DNA of 29,210 nucleotides from an uncultured Phascolarctobacterium sp. (GTDB taxonomy: Bacteria > Bacillota > Negativicutes > Acidaminococcales > Acidaminococcaceae): contig CAAEPE010000018.1 of assembly GCA_900757795.1 (NCBI GenBank), forward strand, positions 1 through 29,210, written 5' to 3'. The position numbers and the translations under genes were made by a program. Below are positions 17,020 to 23,668 of this stretch, in pieces (position 1 is the first letter of the stretch; every line of letters starts with the position of its first letter). The notes beneath the pieces are model-generated. The model did no database searches, was not told the origin of the DNA, and saw nothing but the letters and a program-made list of their open reading frames with translations.

Positions 17020-17048
17020 TTGTGGTAATTTACCACAAGTGCTATAAT
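17020..17048 (+). promoter_or_regulatory. Promoter overlapped by a perfect palindromic operator (toxin-antitoxin pair)
   Basis: -35 TTGTGG (17020-17025), a 17-base spacer and -10 TATAAT (17043-17048). A perfect 19-bp palindrome TTGTGGTAATTTACCACAA (17020-17038) covers the -35 and most of the spacer. That placement would let a ribbon-helix-helix antitoxin bind as paired dimers and block polymerase, the usual autoregulation of type II systems. Confidence 0.75.
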
Positions 17049-17077
17049 ATTCTTAATAGAAAGGATAGGTGAATTTT

Positions 17078-17290
17078 ATGAGCACAGTAAGCATAAGAAT
17101 AGATAAAGAATTATTTGACGCCGCTGCTCAAGATGGTAAGGCAGAATTTCGTTCTGCGCCGCAGCAGATAAATTTTTGGGCAAAAGTAGGCAGAAATGCT
17201 TTGGCCAATCCTGATTTGCCTGTTGATGTAGTGCGCGATTTGCTGATTGCCAAAGCTCAAAACAGCGAGCCTTTTGAATTTGAGGAGTAA
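17078..17290 (+). CDS. ParD-like antitoxin (ribbon-helix-helix)
   Basis: A 70-residue protein. The N-terminal strand STVSIRIDKELFDAA followed by RSAPQQINFWAKVGRNALANPDLP matches the ParD_like antitoxin pattern, in which a short ribbon strand is followed by R-S-x-x-x-Q-x-x-F-W-x-K-x-G. The acidic tail (EPFEFEE) is the likely toxin-binding end. It would neutralise the toxin encoded 6 nt downstream and repress its own promoter through the palindrome at 17020-17038. GTG 17069 is in frame, but ATG 17078 behind the aggtg site is preferred. Family assignment is from remembered patterns. Confidence 0.72.
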   Translation: MSTVSIRIDKELFDAAAQDGKAEFRSAPQQINFWAKVGRNALANPDLPVDVVRDLLIAKAQNSEPFEFEE

Positions 17291-17296
17291 TCTTTG

Positions 17297-17572
17297 ATGA
17301 ATATAGAACAAAAGCCTATGTTCAGACAGGCGTACAAAAAGCTTTATCCCAAGCAGAAGCAAATCGTCAACGAAGAAATTAGAAAAATAGCTGCCAATTC
17401 CGCCATTGGTGTACAAAAGAAGCAGGATTTAAGAGATGTTTTTGTGCATAAGTTTAAAATAAATGACCGGCAGTATTCGCTGGCCTATATGTTTGCCCCC
17501 ATAACCTTAACTTTAATTTTTTTAGGCGTACATGAAAATTATTACCGAGATTTAAAGCGCAGTTTGTATTAA
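17297..17572 (+). CDS. RelE/ParE-family toxin
   Basis: A 91-residue basic protein, probably an mRNA interferase or gyrase inhibitor of the RelE/ParE fold. Features are an N-terminal helical pair (FRQAYKKLYPKQKQIVNEEIRKIAAN), a central strand GVQKKQDLRDVFVHKFKIN, then DRQYSLAYMFAPITLTLIFLGVHENYYRDLKR. The C-terminal L-I-F-L-G-V-H-E-N-Y-Y-R-D-L-K-R element is the typical end of these toxins. The ribosome-binding site is gaggag, inside the end of the antitoxin gene. TTG 17294 is also in frame, but ATG 17297 is the likelier start. RelE-like RNase or ParE-like gyrase activity cannot be separated by eye. Confidence 0.75.
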   Translation: MNIEQKPMFRQAYKKLYPKQKQIVNEEIRKIAANSAIGVQKKQDLRDVFVHKFKINDRQYSLAYMFAPITLTLIFLGVHENYYRDLKRSLY

Positions 17573-17600
17573 GCAGTGATGCTGCGCTTATTTTGTCGTT
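17555..17600 (+). terminator. Hairpin terminator overlapping the toxin stop
   Basis: AAGCGCAG (17555-17562) and CTGCGCTT (17582-17589) pair perfectly and are followed by a T-rich run (attttgt). An inner GCAG/CTGC pair could shorten the loop. The left arm lies inside the toxin coding end. Confidence 0.6.
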
Positions 17601-17703
17601 AAACGCTAAAATTTTTTTGAACAGCCGATTAGGAATTGCTTTTTAGCGATAAATAAGTTATTATAATATGTGTAAATAAAATTTCTTAGAAAGAGGTAGC
17701 TTT

Positions 17704-18132
17704 ATGAAAAAATATTTATTGACTTTAATTATGACTTTAGTGCTGGCTTTGGGCTGCATGGGTTCTGCATTTGCCGCTGAAAACAATTTGGTAGGCTTTG
17801 TTGACGTAAACCGCGTGTTCCGCAGCCATCCTGATTTTCAATCTACCATGAGCGTTCTTGAATTAGAGCGTAAAAATGCGCAGAACGAATTTGAGCAAAA
17901 GGCTCCCAATCTGGACGAGAAAGGCAGAGCAGAATTAGGCCAAAAGCTTTCCGAACAGGTTGACAAAAAAGAAGCTTCTTTAATCAACCCCATTCGCAGC
18001 GCTATCCGCAAGGCTATTGGCGAAGTTGCTAAGGCTCATGGTATTGGCAGCGTAGTTTCCGCTGAATCCATGATTTTTGGCGGCTACGATTTGACCAATG
18101 AAGTTATAGCTAAGGTTGCCGAAGGCAAATAA
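17704..18132 (+). CDS. OmpH/Skp-family periplasmic chaperone
   Basis: A 142-residue exported protein. A signal peptide (MKKYLLTLIMTLVLALGCMGSAFA, cut near residue 24-25) is followed by VGFVDVNRVFRSHPDFQ, the typical OmpH strand and helix start. A charged helical stretch (about 47-90) would form the tentacle-like coiled coil, and a C-terminal part with IGSVVSAESMIFGGYDLT closes the beta body. Skp holds unfolded outer-membrane proteins in the periplasm, so this gene is evidence for an outer membrane. The coiled-coil arm looks shorter than in E. coli Skp. Ribosome-binding site aaagagg; a TATAAT at 17662-17667 is a possible -10. It is not next to bamA or lpx genes here. Confidence 0.82.
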   Translation: MKKYLLTLIMTLVLALGCMGSAFAAENNLVGFVDVNRVFRSHPDFQSTMSVLELERKNAQNEFEQKAPNLDEKGRAELGQKLSEQVDKKEASLINPIRSAIRKAIGEVAKAHGIGSVVSAESMIFGGYDLTNEVIAKVAEGK

Positions 18133-18145
18133 TAACAAAGCGTAA

Positions 18146-18179
18146 AATAACCCGGCTCTTCACGAGCCGGGTTATTTTT
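18146..18179. terminator. Terminator between ompH-like gene and ybaK-like gene
   Basis: AATAACCCGGCTC and GAGCCGGGTTATT form a perfect 13-bp stem around TTCAC, followed by T residues. Because the flanking genes converge and an A-rich stretch lies on the other side, it may act in both directions. Confidence 0.9.
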
Positions 18180-18196
18180 GTGTGTGAAAGTAATTT

Positions 18197-18682
18197 TTAA
18201 ATTGCTAAAAAGTTAATTTGATGTTCATTGTCCTGCAATAGCTTTACTAGGGATTGGCACGCCAGCCAAATCGTTACGGTGTTGCTGCCTGCGGGAATGG
18301 CGATAGTATGCTCCTTGAGCGCAAGGTCAAAAATTGCCTGCACGCGCTTTTCTGTGTCATTTAATAAGCCTAGGGGAGTGACTGCACCGGGAGTAAGCTC
18401 CAAAAATTTTTGCAGTTCCTCGGCGCTGGCCATGGTTAAACGGCGGGAAGCGAGCGCAGCGCGCAGACTTTTCAAATCAAGACGTTTATCCAGCGGCAGC
18501 ACTGCCAAATAAAAATTGGCGTGCTTATCGTCCGCAATCAACAGGCTTTTAGCGGCGCAGTTAATATCGGGCAGCCCCAGAGCTTCGCCTTCAGCTACGG
18601 TGAAAATTGGCGCGTGCCTGCGCAGCGTGTAGCTGATGTTATTCGTTTCCAACAGTTTCAGAAGATTTTCTTCCGTCATCAT
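18197..18682 (-). CDS. YbaK/ProX-type aminoacyl-tRNA deacylase
   Basis: A 161-residue single-domain protein of the YbaK/EbsC/ProXp group, which clears mischarged tRNAs in trans (for example Ala- or Cys-tRNA-Pro). Visible features are HAPIFTVAEGEALGLPDINCAAKSLLI (about 23-49, with the conserved Lys), YLAVLPLDKRLDLKSLR (about 58-74), and the motif TPGAVTPLGLLND (about 96-108) that forms the substrate pocket. The start ATG overlaps the trpS stop by one base (TAATG), so it is co-translated with trpS. No ribosome-binding site of its own is visible. The second ATG (18679) could equally serve. Its exact tRNA target is not determinable here. Confidence 0.85.
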   Translation of the reverse strand: MMTEENLLKLLETNNISYTLRRHAPIFTVAEGEALGLPDINCAAKSLLIADDKHANFYLAVLPLDKRLDLKSLRAALASRRLTMASAEELQKFLELTPGAVTPLGLLNDTEKRVQAIFDLALKEHTIAIPAGSNTVTIWLACQSLVKLLQDNEHQINFLAI

Positions 18683-19767
18683 TATTCTTGACGCTCATAG
18701 GGCTGATGAATCAATTCTTCGTCGTCAAAATAATTGATGCGCATAGCTTCGCGCACGTCATGCAGCGTGTCGGCAGCAGCGGCTGCGGCAATTTCGCTGC
18801 CCTTGCGCAGAATTTCGTAAACCTCGGGAATACGCTGCTCCCACATGTGGCGGCGTTCGCGGATGGGGGAGAGAGTTTCTTCTAAAACCTTGTTCAAGAA
18901 CTTTTTAACCTTTACGTCGCCTAAGCCGCCGCGTTGGTAATGTGCTTTGAGAGCATCAAGATTTTCGTAATCGGGCAGATATTTAGCAAAATGCTCCGGC
19001 TTGCAGAAAGCGTCCAAATAAGTAAATACGCAGTTGCCTTCAATTTTACCGGGGTCTTCTACGCGCACATGGTCGGGGTCGGTATACATGGACATAACTT
19101 TTTTCTTAACAGCTTCAGGAGAATCGCTCAAATAAATGCAGTTGCCCAAGGATTTGCTCATTTTTGCTTTACCGTCGATACCGGGCAGACGCATACAAGC
19201 GTTGTTGCTGGGCAGCACAATTTCCGGCATGGTCAGAGTTTGACCGTAAACGCTGTTGAATTTGTGCACGATTTCGCGGCATTGCTCCAACATTGGCTCC
19301 TGATCCTCGCCTACGGGAACGGTAGTTGCTTTAAACGCTGTAATATCGGCAGCCTGGCTTATAGGATAGCAGAAAAAGCCTACGGGAATGCTGGCCTCAA
19401 AATTGCGCATTTTAATTTCATTTTTAACAGTCGGGTTGCGCTGTACACGAGCTACAGTTACTAAATTCATATAGTAAAAGGTAAGCTCCGTCAGTTGGGG
19501 AATCATGGACTGTACAAAAATCGTAGTTTTCGCCGGGTCAAGGCCGCAAGCTAAATAATCCAAAGCAACCTCAATAATATTTTTACGCACCTTTTCCGGA
19601 TGCTCTGCGTTATCGGTCAAGGCTTGCGCGTCGGCAATCATAATATAAACCTTATCGAATTCGCCGGAATTTTGCAAGCGTACCCGTTCTCTTAAGGAAC
19701 CAACATAGTGACCAACATGCAGACGGCCGGTGGGACGGTCGCCCGTAAGGATAATTTTTTCTGCCAT
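18682..19767 (-). CDS. trpS: Tryptophanyl-tRNA synthetase
   Basis: A 361-residue class I synthetase that charges tRNA-Trp. The HIGH-type motif is GDRPTGRLHVGHYVGSL (9-25) and the KMSKS loop is in KAKMSKSLGN near 200. MIADAQALTDN (near 43-53) shapes the tryptophan pocket. It is longer than the common TrpRS of about 330 residues and belongs to the long form found in many Clostridia and Negativicutes. It has a strong ribosome-binding site (ttggaggt) and its own promoter, with a short leader and no T-box. It is the first gene of a two-gene operon with the YbaK-type deacylase. Confidence 0.95.
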   Translation of the reverse strand: MAEKIILTGDRPTGRLHVGHYVGSLRERVRLQNSGEFDKVYIMIADAQALTDNAEHPEKVRKNIIEVALDYLACGLDPAKTTIFVQSMIPQLTELTFYYMNLVTVARVQRNPTVKNEIKMRNFEASIPVGFFCYPISQAADITAFKATTVPVGEDQEPMLEQCREIVHKFNSVYGQTLTMPEIVLPSNNACMRLPGIDGKAKMSKSLGNCIYLSDSPEAVKKKVMSMYTDPDHVRVEDPGKIEGNCVFTYLDAFCKPEHFAKYLPDYENLDALKAHYQRGGLGDVKVKKFLNKVLEETLSPIRERRHMWEQRIPEVYEILRKGSEIAAAAAADTLHDVREAMRINYFDDEELIHQPYERQE

Positions 19768-19825
19768 TATTTATATACCTCCAAATACCTTAAAGTTAGG
19801 CTTACTGTTCATAATCTATTTTACT

Positions 19826-19854
19826 ATTATACCTTTTACCGTGGCTTTTGTAAA
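19826..19854 (-). promoter_or_regulatory. Promoter for trpS operon
   Basis: On the minus strand TTTACA (19854-19849), a 17-base spacer and a consensus TATAAT (19831-19826). The leader is about 50 nt, too short for a T-box, so tryptophan starvation control by tRNA is unlikely here. Confidence 0.72.
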
Positions 19855-19877
19855 CAGAGTTACAAATGAGTGCGCCA

Positions 19878-19912
19878 AGAAAAAAGAGCAGCTCGTTTTT
19901 GCGAGCTGCTCA
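19878..19912 (-). terminator. Terminator after the NSS symporter gene
   Basis: On the minus strand GAGCAGCTCG and CGAGCTGCTC form a perfect 10-bp stem around CAAAAA, followed by TTTTTT. It lies 20 nt past the stop at 19933. Confidence 0.9.
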
Positions 19913-19932
19913 TGAAATCTTATCAGCAAAAA

Positions 19933-21303
19933 TTATTTGCAGAAAATGGCCATGTAACCGGTAACGAAAATATATAGCACGATTACAGGCAGAATATAGG
20001 TGGCATAAAAACGAATCCATTTGGGGAAGCCAATGCCTGCGCCGGTATCGGCCTCGGTAATAAAATTATTCCAGCCCCAACCATAACGGCTGGTGCAGAA
20101 GGTGAGATAAACCAGACTGCCCAATGGCAAAAGATTGTTGCTGACTAAAAAGTCCTCTAAATCGAGAATGCAGCTGCCTTTGCCTAGGGGCTGAATATGA
20201 CCCCAAACATTAAAGCCTAAAACGCAGGGCATAGAAAGCAAAATAATTGCTACAATATTGATGCGAATAACTTTTTTGCGCTCCCAACCGGTCAAGTCGC
20301 AGATGCAGGATGTAATATTTTCAAACACTGCGATAACCGTGGACATAGCGGCAAAAAGCATAAACAAAAAGAACAGAGAACCCCAAATGCGTCCGCCGCT
20401 CATAGAGTTAAAAACATTGGGCAGAGTAACAAACAGCAGGTTAGGACCGCTGCCTGGGTTAATGCCGAAGCTAAAGCAAGCGGGGAAAATAATCAGACCG
20501 GAAATGATTGCTACAAAGGTATCTAGCGCCATAATCCACATAGCTTCACCGGTAAGACGCTGCTCCTTGCCAATATAGCTGCCGAAAATTGCCAATGCGC
20601 CAATACCTAAGCTTAGAGTGAAGAAGGCTTGTCCCATGGCTGCGAAAACAACCTCGCGCACGCCGTGCTCAATAACCTTGTTAAAATCAGGATAGAGATA
20701 ATATTTTAAGCCTTCACTGCTGTTAGGCAGCATAACGGAGTTTACTGCCAAAATAATCATCAAAATCAGCAGGCAGGTCATCATACCCTTGGTAATAAAT
20801 TCTACGCCGTCACGCACGCCTAAATAGCAAACGCCAAAACATAGCAAAACGATAATAATCATATTCAGCGCCATGGTGTAGGGATCGCCAAGCAGCGCGC
20901 CGAAAACTTGTCCAACGCCGTCGGCATTTAAACCGACAAAGCCACCCACAGCCATTTTGTAAAAATAATACAGCATCCAGCCGGAAACTGTAGTATAAAA
21001 CATCATCAGCAGCACGTTGCCGGCAATAGCGCCGTATTTATACAGATGCCATTTGCTGCCTTTAGGCTCCAAAACATCAAAGGATAGAGCGGCGCTGCGC
21101 ACGCTGGCGCGGCCAACAGCAAATTCCGCTACCATAATGGGCAGACCGAGCAGTAGCAAAAAGCATAAATAAATTAAAACGAAAGAAGCACCGCCGTATT
21201 GGCCGGTGATAAAGGGAAAACGCCATACATTTCCCAAACCAATGGCGCAGCCGGCGGAAATCAAAATAAAACTAATACGTGAAGAAAAACTTTCGCGTTC
21301 CAA
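19933..21303 (-). CDS. NSS (SNF)-family sodium-dependent transporter
   Basis: A 456-residue polytopic protein of the neurotransmitter:sodium symporter family, which in bacteria usually imports amino acids with Na+. TM1 has the signature SAGCAIGLGNVWRFPFITG (about 16-34), and the GGASFVLIYL start of TM2 follows. About 11-12 hydrophobic segments are seen, nearer the 11-TM form of MhsT. The substrate is unknown; hydrophobic amino acids are typical. The start is TTG at 21303, nine bases after an AGGA site; no ATG fits the conserved N-terminus MERESFSSR. It lies 41 nt after the small exported protein and probably shares its transcript. Confidence 0.9.
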   Translation of the reverse strand: MERESFSSRISFILISAGCAIGLGNVWRFPFITGQYGGASFVLIYLCFLLLLGLPIMVAEFAVGRASVRSAALSFDVLEPKGSKWHLYKYGAIAGNVLLMMFYTTVSGWMLYYFYKMAVGGFVGLNADGVGQVFGALLGDPYTMALNMIIIVLLCFGVCYLGVRDGVEFITKGMMTCLLILMIILAVNSVMLPNSSEGLKYYLYPDFNKVIEHGVREVVFAAMGQAFFTLSLGIGALAIFGSYIGKEQRLTGEAMWIMALDTFVAIISGLIIFPACFSFGINPGSGPNLLFVTLPNVFNSMSGGRIWGSLFFLFMLFAAMSTVIAVFENITSCICDLTGWERKKVIRINIVAIILLSMPCVLGFNVWGHIQPLGKGSCILDLEDFLVSNNLLPLGSLVYLTFCTSRYGWGWNNFITEADTGAGIGFPKWIRFYATYILPVIVLYIFVTGYMAIFCK

Positions 21304-21344
21304 TCAAAATCATCCTATCCATTTAATATTGTAGGCAGCAGCTT

Positions 21345-21788
21345 TTAGTTTGCCGCGCCTTTATTATCTTTATCTTCTTCATCAGAACCATCGTCTGGAT
21401 TAATTAAGAATTCTGTCATTTTGTTTTGTTTATTGAAGATAAAAACCAGAATAGCCGAGTCGTCTTCAGGAAAATTACCGATATAGACAAGACGGTCTTC
21501 GTTGTCCAAGCGTTGGTAGTTTAGAAATTTATAGCTTTTCAGGTTGCCAAAATTTTTCTTGATCATATTTTGCAGATTTGCGTAGCCGCTTTCACCTATA
21601 GCTTTTTCTAATTCTGGATCAAACAGAGGCACAAATTCGGCGTAGGCCGGAACAGGCGCGCCGTCAAGAACGTCCATAAATTTTTCGGCAGTTCTTTGTT
21701 GCTTATTAAAATCGGCACTGTCAGTTGCAAAGCAAACTGAGCAGGCGAGAGTCAAAAGCATAGTTAAAAGCAAAATAATTTTTTTCAT
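21345..21788 (-). CDS. Small exported protein of unknown function
   Basis: A 147-residue protein with a clear signal peptide (MKKIILLLTMLLTLACSVCFA, cut near residue 21). The mature part is about 125 residues, mixed alpha/beta, with an acidic tail (DGSDEEDKDNKG). The region EKFMDVLDGAPVPAYAEFVPLFDPELEKAIGESGYANLQNMIKKNFGNL recalls the helical start of NTF2-like/DUF3887 domains, but I am not sure of this. A GTG at 21800 is in frame but overlaps the ribosome-binding site (agaggtg), so ATG 21788 is chosen. It is upstream of and probably co-transcribed with the NSS symporter. No function is assigned. Confidence 0.65.
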   Translation of the reverse strand: MKKIILLLTMLLTLACSVCFATDSADFNKQQRTAEKFMDVLDGAPVPAYAEFVPLFDPELEKAIGESGYANLQNMIKKNFGNLKSYKFLNYQRLDNEDRLVYIGNFPEDDSAILVFIFNKQNKMTEFLINPDDGSDEEDKDNKGAAN

Positions 21789-21917
21789 TTTGGATAACAC
21801 CTCTTTTTCATTATAATATTTGTATTAATATAATAAGCCTTTTTTGAAAAATAGTAAAGAGAAAACCGAAAATCCGACTGCTTGACAGGTGAAAATTATG
21901 ACTTTTTTGTGTTTTTC

Positions 21918-21946
21918 TGATTTAAAAGTATTTTTCGTGCTATACT
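21918..21946 (+). promoter_or_regulatory. Extended -10 promoter for the SIMPL-domain gene
   Basis: TGCTATACT (21938-21946) is an extended -10 element; the region 17 bases upstream (TGATTT) is a poor -35. The leader would be about 25-30 nt. A nearby TTGACA at 21883 has no matching -10. Confidence 0.45.
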
Positions 21947-21978
21947 TGAGATAAATATTTACGTAAGGAGGCTTTCTT

Positions 21979-22689
21979 ATGGGAAAAATAAAATCATGTT
22001 TTATGGCGCTGCTGGTTTTTTGTCTGACGCTGGTAGGCGGCGCGGGAGCTTTGGCAGCGGAAAACGATAATCGTATTGCCGTAAACGCAGGCGCAGTTAT
22101 GGAGGTTGCGCCGGATATGGCTTATGTTAATTTTACAGCCAAGGGCGAGGGCAATACGGCTGCCGAAGCTGTCAATGCAGCGGCTAAGCAGTTGGAGGCT
22201 GCGCGCCGCAGTTTGCTGGGCCTGAATATTGTGGGGCAGGATGTCGCTACCGTTAATTATTATACTAACGCCGTTTTCGACGCTAAGGGCAGACGCACCG
22301 GCTATACCGCGGAAAATATTGTGCGCGTTACCGTGAAAGATATTACTAAAGTCGGCGCTGTTATCGACAAAATCACCGGCGCAGGCATTAATGACGTTAG
22401 CAATATCGCCTTTACGCTGCAAGACAAAAATCTGTATCGCAGCCAGCTTTTGGCGCAGGCTGTGGAAAACGCTCGTCAGCAGGCGGCAGTAGTTGCCAAT
22501 GCCGGCTGCAGAACCTTGGGCAAGCTGGTATACGCCAGCTTTTCCAGCATCAACCACATGGAAAGCAGTATGCCCCGCGCTGTGATGATGAATAAAATGG
22601 CTGTCGGAGCAGAGGATGTGTCCACTGAAATTGAAGCTAGAAATATTTCCCTGTCTGTAAATGTGCAGACTTGCTTTGCATTGGAGTAA
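21979..22689 (+). CDS. SIMPL-domain (DUF541) exported protein
   Basis: A 236-residue protein with a signal peptide (about 1-27, ending GAGALAA). The mature SIMPL/DUF541 domain begins with the typical IAVNAGAVMEVAPDMAYVNFTAKGEG and contains the pattern Y..TAENIVRVTVKDITKVGAVIDKITGAGIN near 113-141. The family includes periplasmic or outer-membrane proteins such as E. coli YggE (reported to limit oxidative stress) and Brucella BP26. They oligomerise into rings; the molecular function is unclear. A strong ribosome-binding site (taaggaggc) and a terminator after the stop mark it as a single-gene unit. Confidence 0.87.
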   Translation: MGKIKSCFMALLVFCLTLVGGAGALAAENDNRIAVNAGAVMEVAPDMAYVNFTAKGEGNTAAEAVNAAAKQLEAARRSLLGLNIVGQDVATVNYYTNAVFDAKGRRTGYTAENIVRVTVKDITKVGAVIDKITGAGINDVSNIAFTLQDKNLYRSQLLAQAVENARQQAAVVANAGCRTLGKLVYASFSSINHMESSMPRAVMMNKMAVGAEDVSTEIEARNISLSVNVQTCFALE

Positions 22690-22747
22690 AAAATTCTAGA
22701 ATAAAATATTAAGTTTTGGGAGCAGCACTACCTAAATAGGTTTTTAG

Positions 22748-22784
22748 TACGCAGCAGATAGTTTTGTCTGCTGCGTATTTTTTC
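22748..22784 (+). terminator. Terminator after the SIMPL gene
   Basis: TACGCAGCAGA and TCTGCTGCGTA pair perfectly around TAGTTTTG and are followed by six T residues. Confidence 0.9.
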
Positions 22785-22890
22785 TTTTTAGTTAAATTAG
22801 TCAAATAATGTCTTTATGACGCAAAGAGGGATTGAGTCTAGCGTGATAATTTATCCGTCAGTACAGTTTTTATGCATGAGTATTCCTTCA

Positions 22891-22920
22891 TATCGCGAAA
22901 CGCGATAGGAACAATTGTTC
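22891..22920. repeat. Dispersed palindromic repeat, copy 1
   Basis: The palindrome TATCGCGAAACGCGATA is joined to a second one, GAACAATTGTTC. The core TCGCGAAACGCGA(C/T)AGGAACAA recurs in opposite orientation at 28537-28566. It lies in an otherwise empty 300-bp gap (22690-22993) that also holds two terminators. Confidence 0.55.
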
Positions 22921-22930
22921 ACAAAAAGAA

Positions 22931-22976
22931 TAAGAGGCTGTGAAAAACGAAAAAGTCGGTTTTTTACAGCCTCTTT
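22931..22976. terminator. Terminator, probably for the minus-strand orphan at 22994
   Basis: AAGAGGCTGTGAAAAA and TTTTTTACAGCCTCTT form a long stem around a 12-base loop. T residues follow on the plus side and AT-rich sequence on the minus side. It lies 18 nt past the end of the minus-strand gene and may work in both directions. Confidence 0.78.
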
Positions 22977-22993
22977 TAAAATTTAGCCAGTTT

Positions 22994-23296
22994 TTATTTC
23001 TTCGGCAGCTTGTACTCTTTTAACGCTTGCAGCAGCTCTGCGCTTTCCGCAGGATATTGCGCGCATAGTTTTTGCAGCGCGGCAAAATTTTTCAGCTCCA
23101 CGCCCCAAAGAAAGCAGCCTGCGTCGTCATAGGCAGCAACTACGATAAACTTTTTTTCGTCAATGGGAGTTGCACCTAAATCGTTGGTGAGCATGATATA
23201 TTCCGCAGCAAAATCCATGCCGTAAACAGTGATATTTTCTTCCGGCGTAGTATCCGCCCAAAAACCTAATTTTGCAAAATCAGCAGCAGTAAGCAT
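22994..23296 (-). CDS. Small cytosolic protein, not recognised
   Basis: A 100-residue soluble protein without signal or membrane segment, starting MLTAADFAKLGFWADTTPEE. It has a mixed alpha/beta pattern, with a strand-rich middle (FIVVAAYDDAGCFLWGVEL) and a C-terminal helix (ALQKLCAQYPAESAELLQALKEY). I do not recognise the family. ATG 23296 follows a gaggtg site at good spacing; a TTG at 23308 overlaps that site. Codon use looks like its neighbours, and a promoter-sized gap and a terminator frame it, so it is probably a real single gene. Confidence 0.62.
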   Translation of the reverse strand: MLTAADFAKLGFWADTTPEENITVYGMDFAAEYIMLTNDLGATPIDEKKFIVVAAYDDAGCFLWGVELKNFAALQKLCAQYPAESAELLQALKEYKLPKK

Positions 23297-23395
23297 AATG
23301 CACCTCAATCTTTTTGTTAATTTTTATATTTTTATTTTACCACATTTTGGCAGAAAAAGCTCTGTTCTTTTAGTAATAATTTAGCTGCGCCGTCT

Positions 23396-23423
23396 TTGCC
23401 TATAAACGGAAGTGTGATATAAT
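23396..23423 (+). promoter_or_regulatory. Promoter for the zinc-ribbon gene
   Basis: TTGCCT (23396-23401), a 16-base spacer and a consensus TATAAT (23418-23423). The leader is about 25 nt. It probably also drives the AbgA-like gene that follows. Confidence 0.55.
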
Positions 23424-23455
23424 TAAATATCGTATTTATACGAGGAGGCGGCGCT

Positions 23456-23650
23456 ATGAAAAAGAAACAGCAGAGACTTTTGCAAGTGGAATTTATTTGT
23501 CCTAAATGCGGTAAAAGTTTGGCTTGGGCGCTGCCGACCGCTGAAATAAGCTGTCCCCGCTGCGGCTTATGGGTGACGCAGAATAATCGCCGCAAGCCGC
23601 AGGTAGAGGTTTTTCTGCCCGTGGACAGCGAACAAATGGAGCTTTTTTAA
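23456..23650 (+). CDS. Zinc-ribbon microprotein
   Basis: A 64-residue basic protein with two knuckles, CPKCGKSL (about 20-27) and CPRCGLWV (about 38-45), which together make a four-cysteine zinc-ribbon site. The N-terminus MKKKQQRLLQVEFI is basic and the C-terminus (VDSEQMELF) acidic. There is a good ribosome-binding site (ggagg) nine bases before ATG. Its stop is followed directly by the AbgA-like gene, with which it is likely co-transcribed. No specific family was recognised; it could bind nucleic acid or a partner protein. Confidence 0.7.
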   Translation: MKKKQQRLLQVEFICPKCGKSLAWALPTAEISCPRCGLWVTQNNRRKPQVEVFLPVDSEQMELF

Positions 23651-23668
23651 ATGGGAGATGATTATATT

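Noticed and set aside
21883..21888. TTGACA as a -35 for the SIMPL gene
   Set aside because: No -10 lies 16-18 bases downstream; the extended -10 at 21938-21946 is too far away.
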